Shown: positions 1 to 10,283 of the stretch, in pieces
How positions within the stretch are numbered: position 1 is the stretch's first letter
Layout of the letters: each line of letters opens with the position of its first letter
NCBI GenBank assembly: GCA_015956445.1
Contig: WIUZ02000003.1
Location: 1,426,001-1,490,000, forward strand
DNA from: Thelephora terrestris
Lineage: Eukaryota > Basidiomycota > Agaricomycetes > Thelephorales > Thelephoraceae
Direction of reading: 5' to 3'
Length of the DNA stretch: 64,000 nucleotides
The notes under the pieces: generated by a model
What the model was told of the DNA's origin: nothing
Database searches by the model: none
Seen by the model: only the letters and a program-made list of their open reading frames with translations
Translations under genes and position numbers: made by a program

Positions 1-469
1 GAAGGCCCTAGGGGCACACAGCTCCAGTGGAGTGTACACAGACCTCGCCGCAATGCTTATCGAGTCTTATGCGCTTTATGCTGTCGCTTTTCTGATATAT
101 ACTGTACCCTGGGCTGTCGACAGTTGGGTTACGCCTCTCTTCTCCAAAGTCCTACCCTCAATTCAGGTTTGTGCGCTCTCTTTGCCATTGCTCGGTGCAT
201 TCTCACCCCGGATGTTGTTCTCTAATCGTGGTTATACACAGGTCATCGCTCCGTATCTGATCGTCCTAAGGGTCGCCAACCGGAGATCGTTGACGAGGGA
301 CACGATCTCCGGGACCGTTGATTCGATTCATTTCCGGACCCAAGCGTCGACGGATAGTGATGGGACACTTCTTAGTGGGCATCCCTTGAACTCGATGGAG
401 GTGAATGGTGAGGCACCCGGTGGGCTTGGTGCTGGGGCAGAGGTTGCTATCGAAGAAGTCCCACTCTGA
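1..469 (+). CDS. 7-TM membrane protein family, copy A (3' part, cut by window edge)
   Basis: C-terminal part of the multi-copy family that fills this window. The end of exon 4 (1-166) opens in frame and contains the sixth membrane segment around ESYALYAVAFLIYTVPWAV. A 75-nt GT-AG intron (167-241) follows, then exon 5 (242-469, 228 nt) with the last membrane segment starting VIAPYLIVLRVANRR and the hydrophilic tail ending AIEEVPL-stop. The intron length is a multiple of three, so the frame reads through it; the intron position matches all other copies. Nothing in the visible part is broken. The family is known to me from agaricomycete genomes only as unnamed integral membrane proteins; its function is unknown. 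The 5' exons lie outside the window. Confidence 0.85.
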   Translation, partial: KALGAHSSSGVYTDLAAMLIESYALYAVAFLIYTVPWAVDSWVTPLFSKVLPSIQVCALSLPLLGAFSPRMLFSNRGYTQVIAPYLIVLRVANRRSLTRDTISGTVDSIHFRTQASTDSDGTLLSGHPLNSMEVNGEAPGGLGAGAEVAIEEVPL

Positions 470-1433
470 TGGGAATAAATGGACCTTAACGATTCGAAAG
501 CTCACGCAACAACCGCATCAACACCCCAGGACCCCAGGACTCCCTTCAATCCGCTTTCCACTCACTTTGTAGACTTCTGTATCTATTCCTCCTCGAGAAA
601 CGGAATTTTCTCTTGACAATACGGCAGCTATACTTGGCTTCCGTTCGAGACACTATGACCATAATTCACAGAAGGGAAGGAAGTCTTCGTAGCCCGCGCT
701 TAAGTAATTATGTGAGATCCAACCTTGACCCGTGGGTTGTTTATCTATCCACTTGACGCCTCCTCCAGAGCCCCTTTGTCCGAACTTTACTTGAACCTAT
801 CTGTAATATCCATTCAAAGACCTCCCTTAATGAACCCTGGATGGTTACTTGTCTCAGGCCACAACGCCGCTCACATCGAAGTCCGCCCTGGGTTGCCGCC
901 CGGCGAGTGGGAGCCCCCGGCGCCTCTGAGCCGAGACGCGCTGTGTTTCACCGAAGACGCCTTCTATTGTTACCTGGAACGCACTTACTGAGAAGATGAG
1001 ACTTACAATGCATGGCGTTTCTGGACCCTTACTACCGATGATGTGTCATGTCGGAGGCGCTGAAGGCGCCTTAGAGCTGGAGGTCTTAATAGTTGTCGTG
1101 CGGGCCCCACGACTCGAGCGACGCAAGGCATTCGAAACGCATGTCGAGTTGCTCGCGGCCTGCCGAAGCCAAGTCATTGGAAGCAAACAACAAACTGGGG
1201 CTGTACCTAGAAGGAATCCGACAAATCAACGGGGTCAGCATAAAGTTTCTGTGTCTTCCCATATTCATTCGGACGTGTGGATGGTACTGATCCGGATCGT
1301 TTGTATTGTGGTGGCGTCCGGTGGAGGTGAAACTGCAGGCGTTGCCAGACAGAAGGCACTAGTCAAGGATCGTCTCCATTTTTTGTTCGCTGCGCGTTAT
1401 CCAACACAGACCTTCAATTGGACCCTCGAACGC
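470..1433 (+). other. Spacer between copies A and B with upstream module of copy B
   Basis: No intact gene is supported. The right half (about 1080-1430) belongs to a segment found upstream of every 7-TM copy: a stretch encoding EANNKLGLYLEG-like residues on this strand, then a GT-rich piece and the promoter region of the next gene. Short open frames here (for example 725-991 and 996-1439) have no recognisable domain. They look like decayed or untranslated sequence conserved only because the whole unit was duplicated. Confidence 0.4.
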
Positions 1434-1439
1434 TTATAA
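1434..1439 (+). promoter_or_regulatory. TATA-like box of 7-TM copy B
   Basis: TTATAA lies 112-117 nt upstream of the ATG at 1551. The same hexamer stands 111-128 nt upstream of the ATG in copies D (10394-10399), E (15211-15216), F (22771-22776) and I (35883-35888). Slightly changed forms occur at the matching place in H (TTATGA near 31255), C (TTATTAA near 7157) and J (TTTTAAA near 52079). Position and conservation suggest the core promoter of the family; this is inference. Confidence 0.5.
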
Positions 1440-1550
1440 CCCGCTGAGTCCAGGTCCACTTCCCCCCATCGACCTCCGAGGTCCTTTGGGTTCCCTTACC
1501 CCCTCTCGCTCCCGACTGAATTTCCTTCCCCAGTTATATACATCTAATCG

Positions 1551-2852
1551 ATGTCTAGCTCTTCAGAAAAGTCCTGGTCCAATGATTCCAACGCTCCGCA
1601 GGACCCGCCCGCGCTGTACATCATAGAGAAGGGCTATTTCTTTGGGATTTTCACTGGTGCGATATTCTATGGTATGCAGACCTCCACGTTTGCCCACCTG
1701 TGCTCACCCTGACGTTTTCGACCCGCGTTTCTAGGCATTGCCATCGCTCTGTTTTTCAGGTGCATGGGAGTGTTGCTTAGTCCCACCAATCCCATTAAGA
1801 AGGGCGTCAAGTGGGCACTCGTTGCCCACACTGTGGCCATGTTCTTGTTTGTGACCATACCCTACGGGATTGGTCTAAACTATCCGTCCATTGACTACAT
1901 CGACAATCGAGATTTTCCCGGTGGCGACGGACTCCCTCCTGGACCTATTGGATATAGTAGCGGCCTTAACGCCGAGGCGGCGGTTATTGTTCTCAAAGTC
2001 ATGTTCCCCTTGAACCAGTGGCTGGCTGATGGCCTTTTGGTGAGGCTCATTTCAAACTCTGTCGCTTCGGCTTTTGACGTAGGCTGCTGCTCCAGCTGCA
2101 TCGTTGTTATGTCATTTATTCCATGAACCATAGGGTCATGGCCATCCCATGTCTGTTGTACCTCGCCTCTGTTGGTATGTAGTCAAGTCCTTCGTGGGCC
2201 GACAGCGACGCATTGTTCATCACCGTTGATGTAGCGATGGGTGTGGCGCACGCCTGCTGGCGATCAGGGACAAGGGTTGTCTCTGTCACTTCGGTCAACT
2301 TCAACACTTCATACCTTTCGATCTGTCTTTCGCTCAACATTCTCCTCACACTCATGATTGTCATGCGAATCATCCTGCATATCAGGGCTTTTAAAAAGGC
2401 TATAGGTGCTTCAAGCGGATTCGAAGGACTGCACACGGTTGCTGCAATGCTTATCGAATCCTATGCTCTTTACGCCATCACTCTTTTACTGTATATCGTA
2501 CCTTGGGCTCTCGAGGGTTCGTTCGCAACTCTCTTCAACGGAGCCCTCGGCGCTGTTCAGGTTCGCGTTGTCTTTACCTTTCCCCGATGCGTTGCCGCCC
2601 GTTATCTGATCCAGGCATACGCAGGTGATCGCCCCATATCTGATCACTCTGCGAGTGGCAAAGCGGAGAGCGCTGACAAGCGACTCGATCTCCGGGATCG
2701 CTGAGTCAATTCGTTTCAGGAGTCAAGGGACGGTGGATGGCGGGGGGTCCCTTCCCGATGAAGGTCCTGCGAATTTGATGGAGGTTAATGCCGAGTTTTC
2801 CGGAGGGCTTGGTGCTCGGGATGAGAGTGCTATCGAAGAGGTTCCACTGTGA
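1551..2852 (+). CDS. 7-TM membrane protein family, copy B (intact, 5 exons)
   Basis: Exons 1551-1671, 1735-2039, 2096-2174, 2235-2560 and 2625-2852 join in frame to 352 residues, all with GT-AG introns (phases 1,0,1,0). The start is the ATG giving MSSSSEKSWSNDSNAP, matching the MSDS-xx-PWSN start of the other copies. Hydrophobic segments lie roughly at residues 32-54, 65-87, 118-138, 146-170, 193-215, 235-260 and 272-292, which suggests a seven-pass membrane protein. Conserved family motifs are IDNRDFPG, LNQWLADGLL, LHRCYVIYSMN, LLTLMIV and VIAPYLI. The tail ends SAIEEVPL. No enzyme or receptor signature is visible, so the function is unknown. This copy sits tandem to A and upstream of C. Confidence 0.88.
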
Positions 2853-4200
2853 CAGGGCATACAAGGTCCATGGCGAATCCACGAGTCGCTCGATTGGGAT
2901 TCTTCGTTGTCTCCTTTGCGCCAATCACCATTCCCGTTCGCTTTCCTTCTTGAATCGAGCGTGTGTGTATTTCCGGGCTCCAAACCCCTCGTGCCAATAA
3001 CACGAGGGCCTACGCATAAGGCGTTGCAAGCGAACAAAAATCAATTGAAGTGACGATAATGATACCACGAAAGGTGAAGCGAACAGCGCGACGTTAACAA
3101 TGTAGAACTTCGTTACGCACGCGAGACCCATCAAGGGCCGAACTTGAAGTTACCCCGATCGTAACGTGGACGACTACAAAATAAAGCGGATGAACGTAGA
3201 GACGGACGAGAGCGGTGTAAAGCAACAGACCAACGATGCTCAACGAACACATTGGCCCAGAACGATGAGCGATCCGAACCACTAAACCGGTAGAGGGGAT
3301 GGAACAGCGTCAGAAAACTCCGACGTATGATAAGCTCCGTGAGCGAAGTTGGAGGAGAACCGAAGGACGGTAAGGATGGACTTGGAAAGCGCCAGAACAA
3401 CGACAATGAGTTGTAAAGCGAAGAGCATGAGACGGAAGGGTGTGACCGAACAGGGTTCGTGGTGGCGTCAAAACAAGGTTGATAGACGAAGCAGAGAGAT
3501 CTCCCAGATCTCCCATCCCCCTCGGTGGGAATGTCAAAGCTGTGGTTCAGAGGGACGTCGGATAGGTCCATGCATGCTTAGTATCCTCCGGTGCGGCTCA
3601 GCTTAGGTGAGAGTGAAAACGGCGAAGTTAAGATCGGCTGTGTGACCGACGTCCCCCAGGCGGGGGTCAGCTGGTGGGACGTTCAGCTCGGTAGCGGAAT
3701 CCCTTTGTTTTCCCGTAGATCGCATCTCGGGAGCGGAGGTAGCAGAGGGGATTCGCGACGTCAGATCCCTGGTTACGACAGTTATAGTGGGGGAGAGGAA
3801 TGAGCGGGGGCCCTGACGAGTCGGTCTGATGAGGTCTAGGGGGTGATAAACAAGTCCAAGGTGATACGGAATGTGGACGATCTGAACGTTTCCGCGTTGC
3901 GACGCAAGCCTGCGCGTTGACTCGGAGGGAGATGACGACGTCAATGGAGACCTTCCATATTCCCCTAAGCTTCGGTGGGCAATCCTCGGACGCGTCGCTA
4001 GGTGAATTGGGAGCTTACACGGGTTGCGCTGAGGGTGAGCCTGAAGGGCGACTGTTCGTTAACACACCTTGTCCAGATAATCGACGGGCCATATCAAGGT
4101 CTAGCCTCAGTGCAGGTGTGGCGCGTTTTTTTTGCACCTTGGCAATCACGGGATAAAGGGTTTACTCAGTGCATCGCCTTGAAACGAGGGAAAATGAGCT
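2853..4200 (-). repeat. Inverted copy of the array's downstream block
   Basis: No intact gene. Read on the minus strand, 3300-3560 and 3600-3940 resemble 12290-12780 and 19840-20340: shared landmarks are a FPP-GL-like stretch, LxxSF-QVxxYRPxV, and a piece ending near SHVxVF. The segment lies 3' of copy B just as the other blocks lie 3' of E and F, but in opposite orientation, as expected if copies A-C are the inverted arm of the array. Open frames such as 3131-3571 (minus) have no known domain. I read it as decayed duplicated spacer. Confidence 0.4.
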
Positions 4201-6280
4201 GACGAACAGTTGAGAAAGGCCGATGTGGTGTGCTACCGAGGGAAGACACCCCACGGGCGGGTGTGGTGGCACACGGCAGGTCGTCGATCACGAGGAAGAC
4301 TTTCTGTCGATTTGCTCCCACCTCCCGCTTGTACAGTCAACCGCACCTGCCGTCCTCATTATCGCTACCTCTTCCTCCTGGCGCCTCCTCCTTCGCCTAG
4401 ACACGTTCCAACTTTACCACCGACACCAAACACCCAATGTCATCACCCAACCGATCGGGGAAAACGGTAGTATCAACAAAAACACGTACAATTCCACCCC
4501 CTCGGATAGAACGTATAGACCAGAGTTCGCCAACCGAAGAACGTGTGTTGACTGCGAATAACTTGCGGGATATTGCGCCGCTACTCAACCCTCGTTTCTT
4601 CGAGCATTTGGAAAGGTTCAGGAACCTACGGCCTCCACCACTTCGATTGCGGGATAACCACCGACAGCGTTGCTGGCTCATTGTCGTTGAAGGCACCAAG
4701 GCGGGCGCGATCGAAAAGATCACGGAAAGCGGAGTAATCAGCTGGGTCACAAGAACGATAGGGTCAGTAAAGGCCGTTTCGACCTCGGGAGGCGACAGTT
4801 TAGAATATGCAGGGTGCCTCGTGAGTCCGATCTCCCAGTTCTGGTTGTCAACGAAGTAGAAATCTCAAGCCCGCTCATTCCAAAATACAGTAATTCGTGG
4901 CGAGACTCGTGGTACTTATCGCTATGTTCCCGCGTTGTCTACTGTCACAAGGCTCTCAACCGTTCAAATATCGGTCTTTTTGACAAGCATTTCACTCCGC
5001 TCATAAGCACGGAAGGGGAGACCGATAAATCATTGACTCTTTATCCCGATCCCACCACACATTCCCTCCTCGACTATTTTGGGTATCCCTTTGACTTAGT
5101 ACTGGCGAACAACTCATGACCGGAGCCTCTAGTCCGCGAACGTCTTACGAAGGCGTTCTCACCTTACGACATCTCCGCGGAGCACATCTCGCGCTCACCT
5201 TCTGCGAGGGCGTAGTTTCAGAACACGTACAGATGACGATCCTTGCAAGGGCAAACACGTCTCACAGAAGGAGAAATTCCTGCTTCAGGCTCGGACCCCC
5301 TCCATCGCCCGTCGTAGCTAGCGCACGAGCCGAAGCCGAAAGATATTGCAGCCAGCTTCCGCGAAGACCGTATCTTCCGACCACACACCTCCAAATCTCA
5401 TCCGCCGACACCCCAATGCCATCACACAACGGGATAGACTGGTCAGCGATTGATTTCGCGACAACTACCTCTTCGATCAAGTTAAGGTGTGTTAGCACAC
5501 GGATGACGAACAAGGGCGTCATGCCCTCAGGAGATGACGGGATATTCTGGTTTGCTAGTTAAGATTGGTGTTCTTTTCGGTCCGATTGCTTGGCTCTGGC
5601 GATCGATGACGTGGACGTCTAAAGCCCATTCGTTCTGGAAGACGGCGGTGGGTTGAAGGTACTCACTGCACCCCACAATTTCCAGAGTGTGTTCTGTTAC
5701 AAACCCTTGAGACAATTTGGTCGCGTTGACAAACAGCCCAAGGTGGTACTTGTTACCATAGAAGGAGACGGAGGATCCTTTCTCTCATTTCCAGTCAGTC
5801 GCCGCTAATCCGCAGGCGACCTGTAAAGGTGTTCGCGCAGTACAATTGTGCCCCGGGGCGAATATGGAACCTGCCTTGTATGAGAGACGGCTTTCGACAT
5901 CGCGTACTTGTGGTTTTCGCATTGAGAAGAGCGTGTCTCCGCTTCAGGTTTGGTGTCCCCTCGTTCTGAGTAGATTTATCGGACTCACACGAAGCCGTCC
6001 TAGACATCAAAAAGTCCACTGAAATGAATACTCCTCGCCAAGTCACAGCCCAGCGAGGATGTTTCCTCTGGTATGGCAGAGAGGTCAACGCAACGAGTCG
6101 TTGAGAGAGGCCTTGTCAGTATTCATTAATGGAAGTATGTCACCCGGACAACAACTTGAATGCCGCTTCGAGCTATACACTTGGCTATCTCCGGATACTT
6201 CCCCGCGGAGCCGACGACCAATTGAGAACCCACGGGCCCAGATATTTAGAGTCAACTTTGATGCTTCATGCGTTCATGCC
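4201..6280 (+). other. Decayed upstream module of copy C, no intact gene
   Basis: Contains pieces of an unidentified reading frame that recurs 5' of most 7-TM copies. The best piece is 4437-4859 (plus), 140 codons with an N-terminal TRTIPPPRI-like stretch; the corresponding TRTIP or RIIPHR stretches are seen on the minus strand near 12090, 18830 and 24760. No domain was recognised and frames are interrupted often. From 4860 to about 6280 I see only short frames. Confidence 0.3.
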
Positions 6281-6283
6281 TTT

Positions 6284-6450
6284 CGGACCTAGTGGACTGT
6301 ACACGGCTGCGACCACAGTAGTCGCAATACTCTTGGGACTTATGCCATTCACACTATCGCTTTTTCACTATGCACCGTGCCCTGGGCTGTTCGGGGTTAG
6401 GTTATATTTCTCTTCTCCAATGCCTTCGCCGTGACCCAGGTTCATACCTT
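6284..6450 (+). pseudogene. Relic exon-4 fragment of the 7-TM family
   Basis: The plus strand reads GPSGLYTAATTVVAI and then LMPFTLSLFHYAPCPG. This aligns with the exon 4 pattern GxSGLYTAxAxMIIES-YALYAxxLLxYxxPWA of the intact copies, but the reading is degenerate and shifts frame. A GT-like donor context follows near 6440. No exons 1-3 or 5 are recognisable nearby, so this is a remnant of a lost copy, or of an unequal exchange, about 1 kb upstream of copy C. Confidence 0.55.
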
Positions 6451-7257
6451 CATTGCTTTTCCGGGATGCGCTGCAACATTGAGACAGGCTCTCTCGGTAT
6501 CCGAACCTGACAACGGCCGAGAGGTTGAGGCAGTGAGCCAGCACGTGCAAGGGTTTATTAACTCATGTATGGAAGAACGTCAACTTCTCAATCGACTAGA
6601 TCGCTTTTAACCGACCCTGGATGATTGTTTTTTTCTCCACGGACAGTTCGAATCGAATTCCGCTCTGAAATGTGGGTGGGAATGGTCGGTACCGCACGAA
6701 ACGTGTTGTCTTTCACCGTAGACCACCACGGTTTGCTGATGCTGTTATGATCTAGAATGTACTGGGAACTGCCGCTCAATATGACCATCGAATCAGCCTT
6801 CCCTCCAACCCTGACCTTGCGGAGAAGATGGGTGTACAATCCGATCCCAGGACCCTCACCGTTGATCACGTCCAAGTAGTCAAAGGTGTTTTGCAGTCGA
6901 GGACTCTGGTTGTATGTGCCCCATAGCTCGAGTGATACCAGGCATCCGACCGTTCGCGGCCTACCAAACCCAAGTCGTCAGAGGAAAACAACGAACTGGG
7001 GCTGTGTCTGGAAGGAAACCGCGAATCAGAAGCGTCAGCAGAAGGTTCGTGTATCTTTCCTCATTCAGTCGGTCATTTGGGTGGCACTGGTGCAGGGCTT
7101 GTTTTCTATTCACAGCGCCTCACGCATCGTGGGTCTTCAATTGGACCCTCGAATGTTTATTAACCTCACTCCCCCACTCCATCGAACCCCCGGGTCCTCT
7201 TCCTTTACCCCGCTCTCGCCTTTCACCAACGTTCCTAGAGTCACACACGTCCGAATT
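6451..7257 (+). other. Upstream and promoter region of copy C
   Basis: No gene supported. From about 6900 the sequence matches the upstream module of the other copies: a QKRQQKVRVSFLIQS-like reading, then the promoter part with TTTATTAA near 7156-7163, about 95-102 nt before the ATG at 7258. In intact copies this position holds TTATAA. The open frame 6886-7443 runs through promoter and coding sequence and is not a gene. Confidence 0.4.
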
Positions 7258-8578
7258 ATGTCTGACTCCTCAGAAACGCCTTGGTCCAATAATCCCAACG
7301 CCCCACAGATTCCGTCCCTACTATACCTCGCGGAGAAGGAAATTTTCGCTGGGAGTTGCATCGGCGTAATATCCTTTGGTACGTTGACCCAGGCGCCGGC
7401 CCACCCGTGCTCAACCTTTCTACGGTTCGACCCATATCTTTAGGGATCGTCATTGCGATGTTCTTCCGATGCATGGGCGTGTTGCTTAGCTCGGTCAATC
7501 CAATCAAGGGGGGCGTTAAGTGGGCGCTCGTCGCCCACACCGTGGCCATGTTTTTATTTCTGATAATACCGGTCGGGATCAACGTAAACCGTTACTCCCT
7601 CGAGTATATCGATAACCGGGAATTTCCTGGTGATGAAGAACAACCTCCTGGACCTATCGGATACTATTATGTCCTTTCCACAAACACAATCAACACTGTC
7701 TTTTTGGCCATGTTCCTCTTGAACCAGTGGCTAGCCGATGGGCTCTTGGTAGGTCTAGTCTTAACCTCGCTTGGGTGTTTAACTTGGGTATTCAACGTAA
7801 GCCGCTCCTGCAGCTGCATCGCTGCTATGTCATTTATTCCATGAACCATTGGGTCATGGCATTCCCGTGCCTGATGTACCTCTCCTGTGTTGGTACGTGC
7901 TTGAGCTTCCCCCGCAAACAGACGACGACATGTTTATCGTTCATGCAGTCATGGGAATTGCGCTAGTTTACCAGGAATCGGGAACGAAGGATGGCAGTGC
8001 GACCGCAACCCGTTTTTCCACCTCATACTATTCAATTTCCCTTTCGCTCAATGTCCTCCTCACTCTTATGATAGTCACGCGACTCATCCTGCATAGAAGG
8101 AACCTTCGAAAGGCGCTGGGGGCTTCGGGCGGGGCTAGCGGACCATACAAAGCAGTTGCCACAATGATCATCGAGTCTTATTCGCTTATCTTGCATATGC
8201 CATACCCTGGGCGATCGATAGTTGGGTTGCAGGCATATTCTCACAGGTTCTTGGCACAATGCAGGTTCGTGTTGTCTCTACCTTTCCCTGGCGCGTCGCA
8301 GGCTGAACACGTTACTGTAGGATCGCGGCCACGTGCAGGTCATCGCTCCGTATCTGATAATTCTACGTGTCGCCAAGCGGAGAGAAGTGACGAGCGAGTT
8401 GATCTCCGGAACCGCCGAGTCGATCCGTTTCAGGAGCCACGGGACGACGGATGATGATGGGACCCTTCCTGACGGAGATCCAACGAGTGCGACGGAGGTG
8501 AGTTGTGAGACTCGCGACGAGGCTGGTGCTGGGGCGGAAGACGCTATCGAAGAAGTCCCATTATCGCGGGGCATGTGA
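7258..8578 (+). pseudogene. 7-TM membrane protein family, copy C (frameshifted in exon 4)
   Basis: Exons 7258-7378, 7444-7748, 7814-7892, 7949-8264 and 8339-8578 correspond to the family model and all splice borders are GT-AG. Exons 1-3 and most of exon 4 are open (start MSDSSETPWSNNPNAPQ). Exon 4 is 316 nt, whereas intact copies have 326-335 nt of the right phase. Compared with relatives about 13 nt are missing after ESYSL, at the start of the sixth membrane segment. The downstream frame (LAYAIPWAIDSW) is therefore shifted. Exon 5 is intact and ends four residues later than usual (EVPLSRGM). It is probably a recent pseudogene, or a truncated protein lacking the last two membrane segments. 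Confidence 0.8.
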
Positions 8579-8967
8579 AGGGACCCTGATGATCGGATGG
8601 GTCTCTGGGCTAGGATTATTTTCTGTTTCCTTCGTACTAATCATCACTCCTACTCGCTTGGGTCCTTGAAAAGGATGGCGAGCATTCACTCATGTCCGGA
8701 CTCATGCCCCGCCGTTATTGTGCTAGTTACAGTCTATTTCCCTTTTGTATTCATTGTTCCCAAGCAAACACGAAAAAGAGGAAGAAGAGCCTGCAGCTAA
8801 AACACGAGTAACAGTGTGATCGAAGTTTGGGCATATCTACATAATTGTTTGACGCGGGTTTGAAGGGGAAAAGCGGGCGGGAATGAGGGCTATTTCGAAC
8901 GAAATGAAAAAAAGAGTCCTGGCATATACGAGGTGGCGAATCGCCAAAAAAAACCCTCTATGCCCCG
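8579..8967. other. Convergent spacer at the array's inversion axis
   Basis: This 389-nt spacer separates the stops of copy C (plus) and copy D (minus), the point where array orientation flips. No gene is visible. Both ends carry the family's 3' flank (for example AATCATCACTCCTACTCGCT near 8638, also found downstream of other copies in the reverse sense). Confidence 0.5.
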
Positions 8968-10283
8968 TCACAATGGAACCTCTTCGATGGCATTCTCATC
9001 CCTAGCACCAAGCTCGCCGGGACCCTCACCATTCACCTCGATGAATGGTGATGGGTCCCTTCTTGATGGAGATCCCACCAATGCGACGGACCCTTCGCTC
9101 CTGAACTGCATCGACTCGAAGGACCCGGAGATCGATTCGCTCGTCACTGCTCTCCGCTTGGCGACTCGTAGAATGATCAGATACGGAGCGATGACCTGTG
9201 TGTAAATATAATTAGAAAGCAGTGTCCCAAGGTAGCAGCGCATTGGGGAAAGGTAAAAACAGAACAAACCTGCATTGTGCCAGCAGTTTTCGAGAATATT
9301 TCTGCGGCCCAACTACCGATCGCCCAGGGTATGGTATACGCCAGAATAGTGACAGCGTAAAGGGCGTAAGATTCGATGATCATTGCGGCTATTGCCGTGC
9401 ACAGGCTGCTGGACCCGTCCGAAGCTCCCAGAACCGCTCGGAGGTTCCTCCTATGCCAGATAAGCCGTGTGACGATCATGAGCGTGAGGAGGACGTTGAG
9501 CCCAAGAGAAATTGAATAGTATGAAACGGTGCAGTCGATCGAAGTGGTGCTTTCCCGCAGTGTTCCCCATCTTCCGTAGACATGCATTATACCCATCGCT
9601 ACATCAGTGCTATCGATCAATGTGTCACTGTTGGCTTGTGGAGGACTTGAGCACATACCAACAGTGGCGAAGTACATCAGGCATGGGAAGGCCATCACCC
9701 AATGGTTCATGGAATAGATGACATAGCAACGACGCAGCTGGAAGAACGGCCCACGTTAAAAACCCAAGCAACTGAGTTTGAAATGAGGCCTACCAAAAGA
9801 CCATCAGTTAGCCACTGGTACAATGGAAACAAAGTTTTGAGAGCAGGAGCCATCGCGCCGTTGATAATGATGTAAGCATATCCAAGAGGTCCGGGAGCGT
9901 ATTCGTTGTTACTGGAATATTCTCGGTTGTTGATGTAGTCCATGGAGAAACAAAAGTCAAAATCGATTCCGACGGGTATCGTAACAATCGAGAACATGGC
10001 CACGGTGTGGACGACGAGTGCCAACTTAACGGCCTTCTTGATGGGATTGCTGGGATTAAGCAACACACCCATGCATTGAAAAAACAGTGCGATGACAATC
10101 CCCAAAAGATGGTTCAAACAGGTAGATTGAACATTGTTGGACGCGTGTGTGGATCAGCATACCATAGGATATTGCACCAATGAAATATCCTGCGAAATGT
10201 TCCTTCTCCGCAAGGTACACCTGATATGGGATCTGGGGGGTGTTGGGGTTATTGGACCAGGGCTGTTCCGGGGAGTCAGACAT
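8968..10283 (-). CDS. 7-TM membrane protein family, copy D (open, but acceptor of intron 1 is GG)
   Basis: Exons 10163-10283, 9794-10101, 9659-9737, 9270-9598 and 8968-9195 keep one frame throughout (354 residues). The start is MSDSPEQPWSNNPNTPQ and the end NAIEEVPL. Exons 2 and 4 are each one codon longer than in copy B. The family motifs GIVIALFFQCMGVLLNP, LHRCY-type (here LRRCYVIY), LLTLMIVTRLI and VIAPYLI are present. Intron 1 ends in CTTTTGG where copies E, F and H have TTTTAG, so the AG acceptor is lost. No good alternative AG lies just upstream. The copy may be mis-spliced or newly inactivated; the otherwise perfect frame suggests a recent change. Confidence 0.78.
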
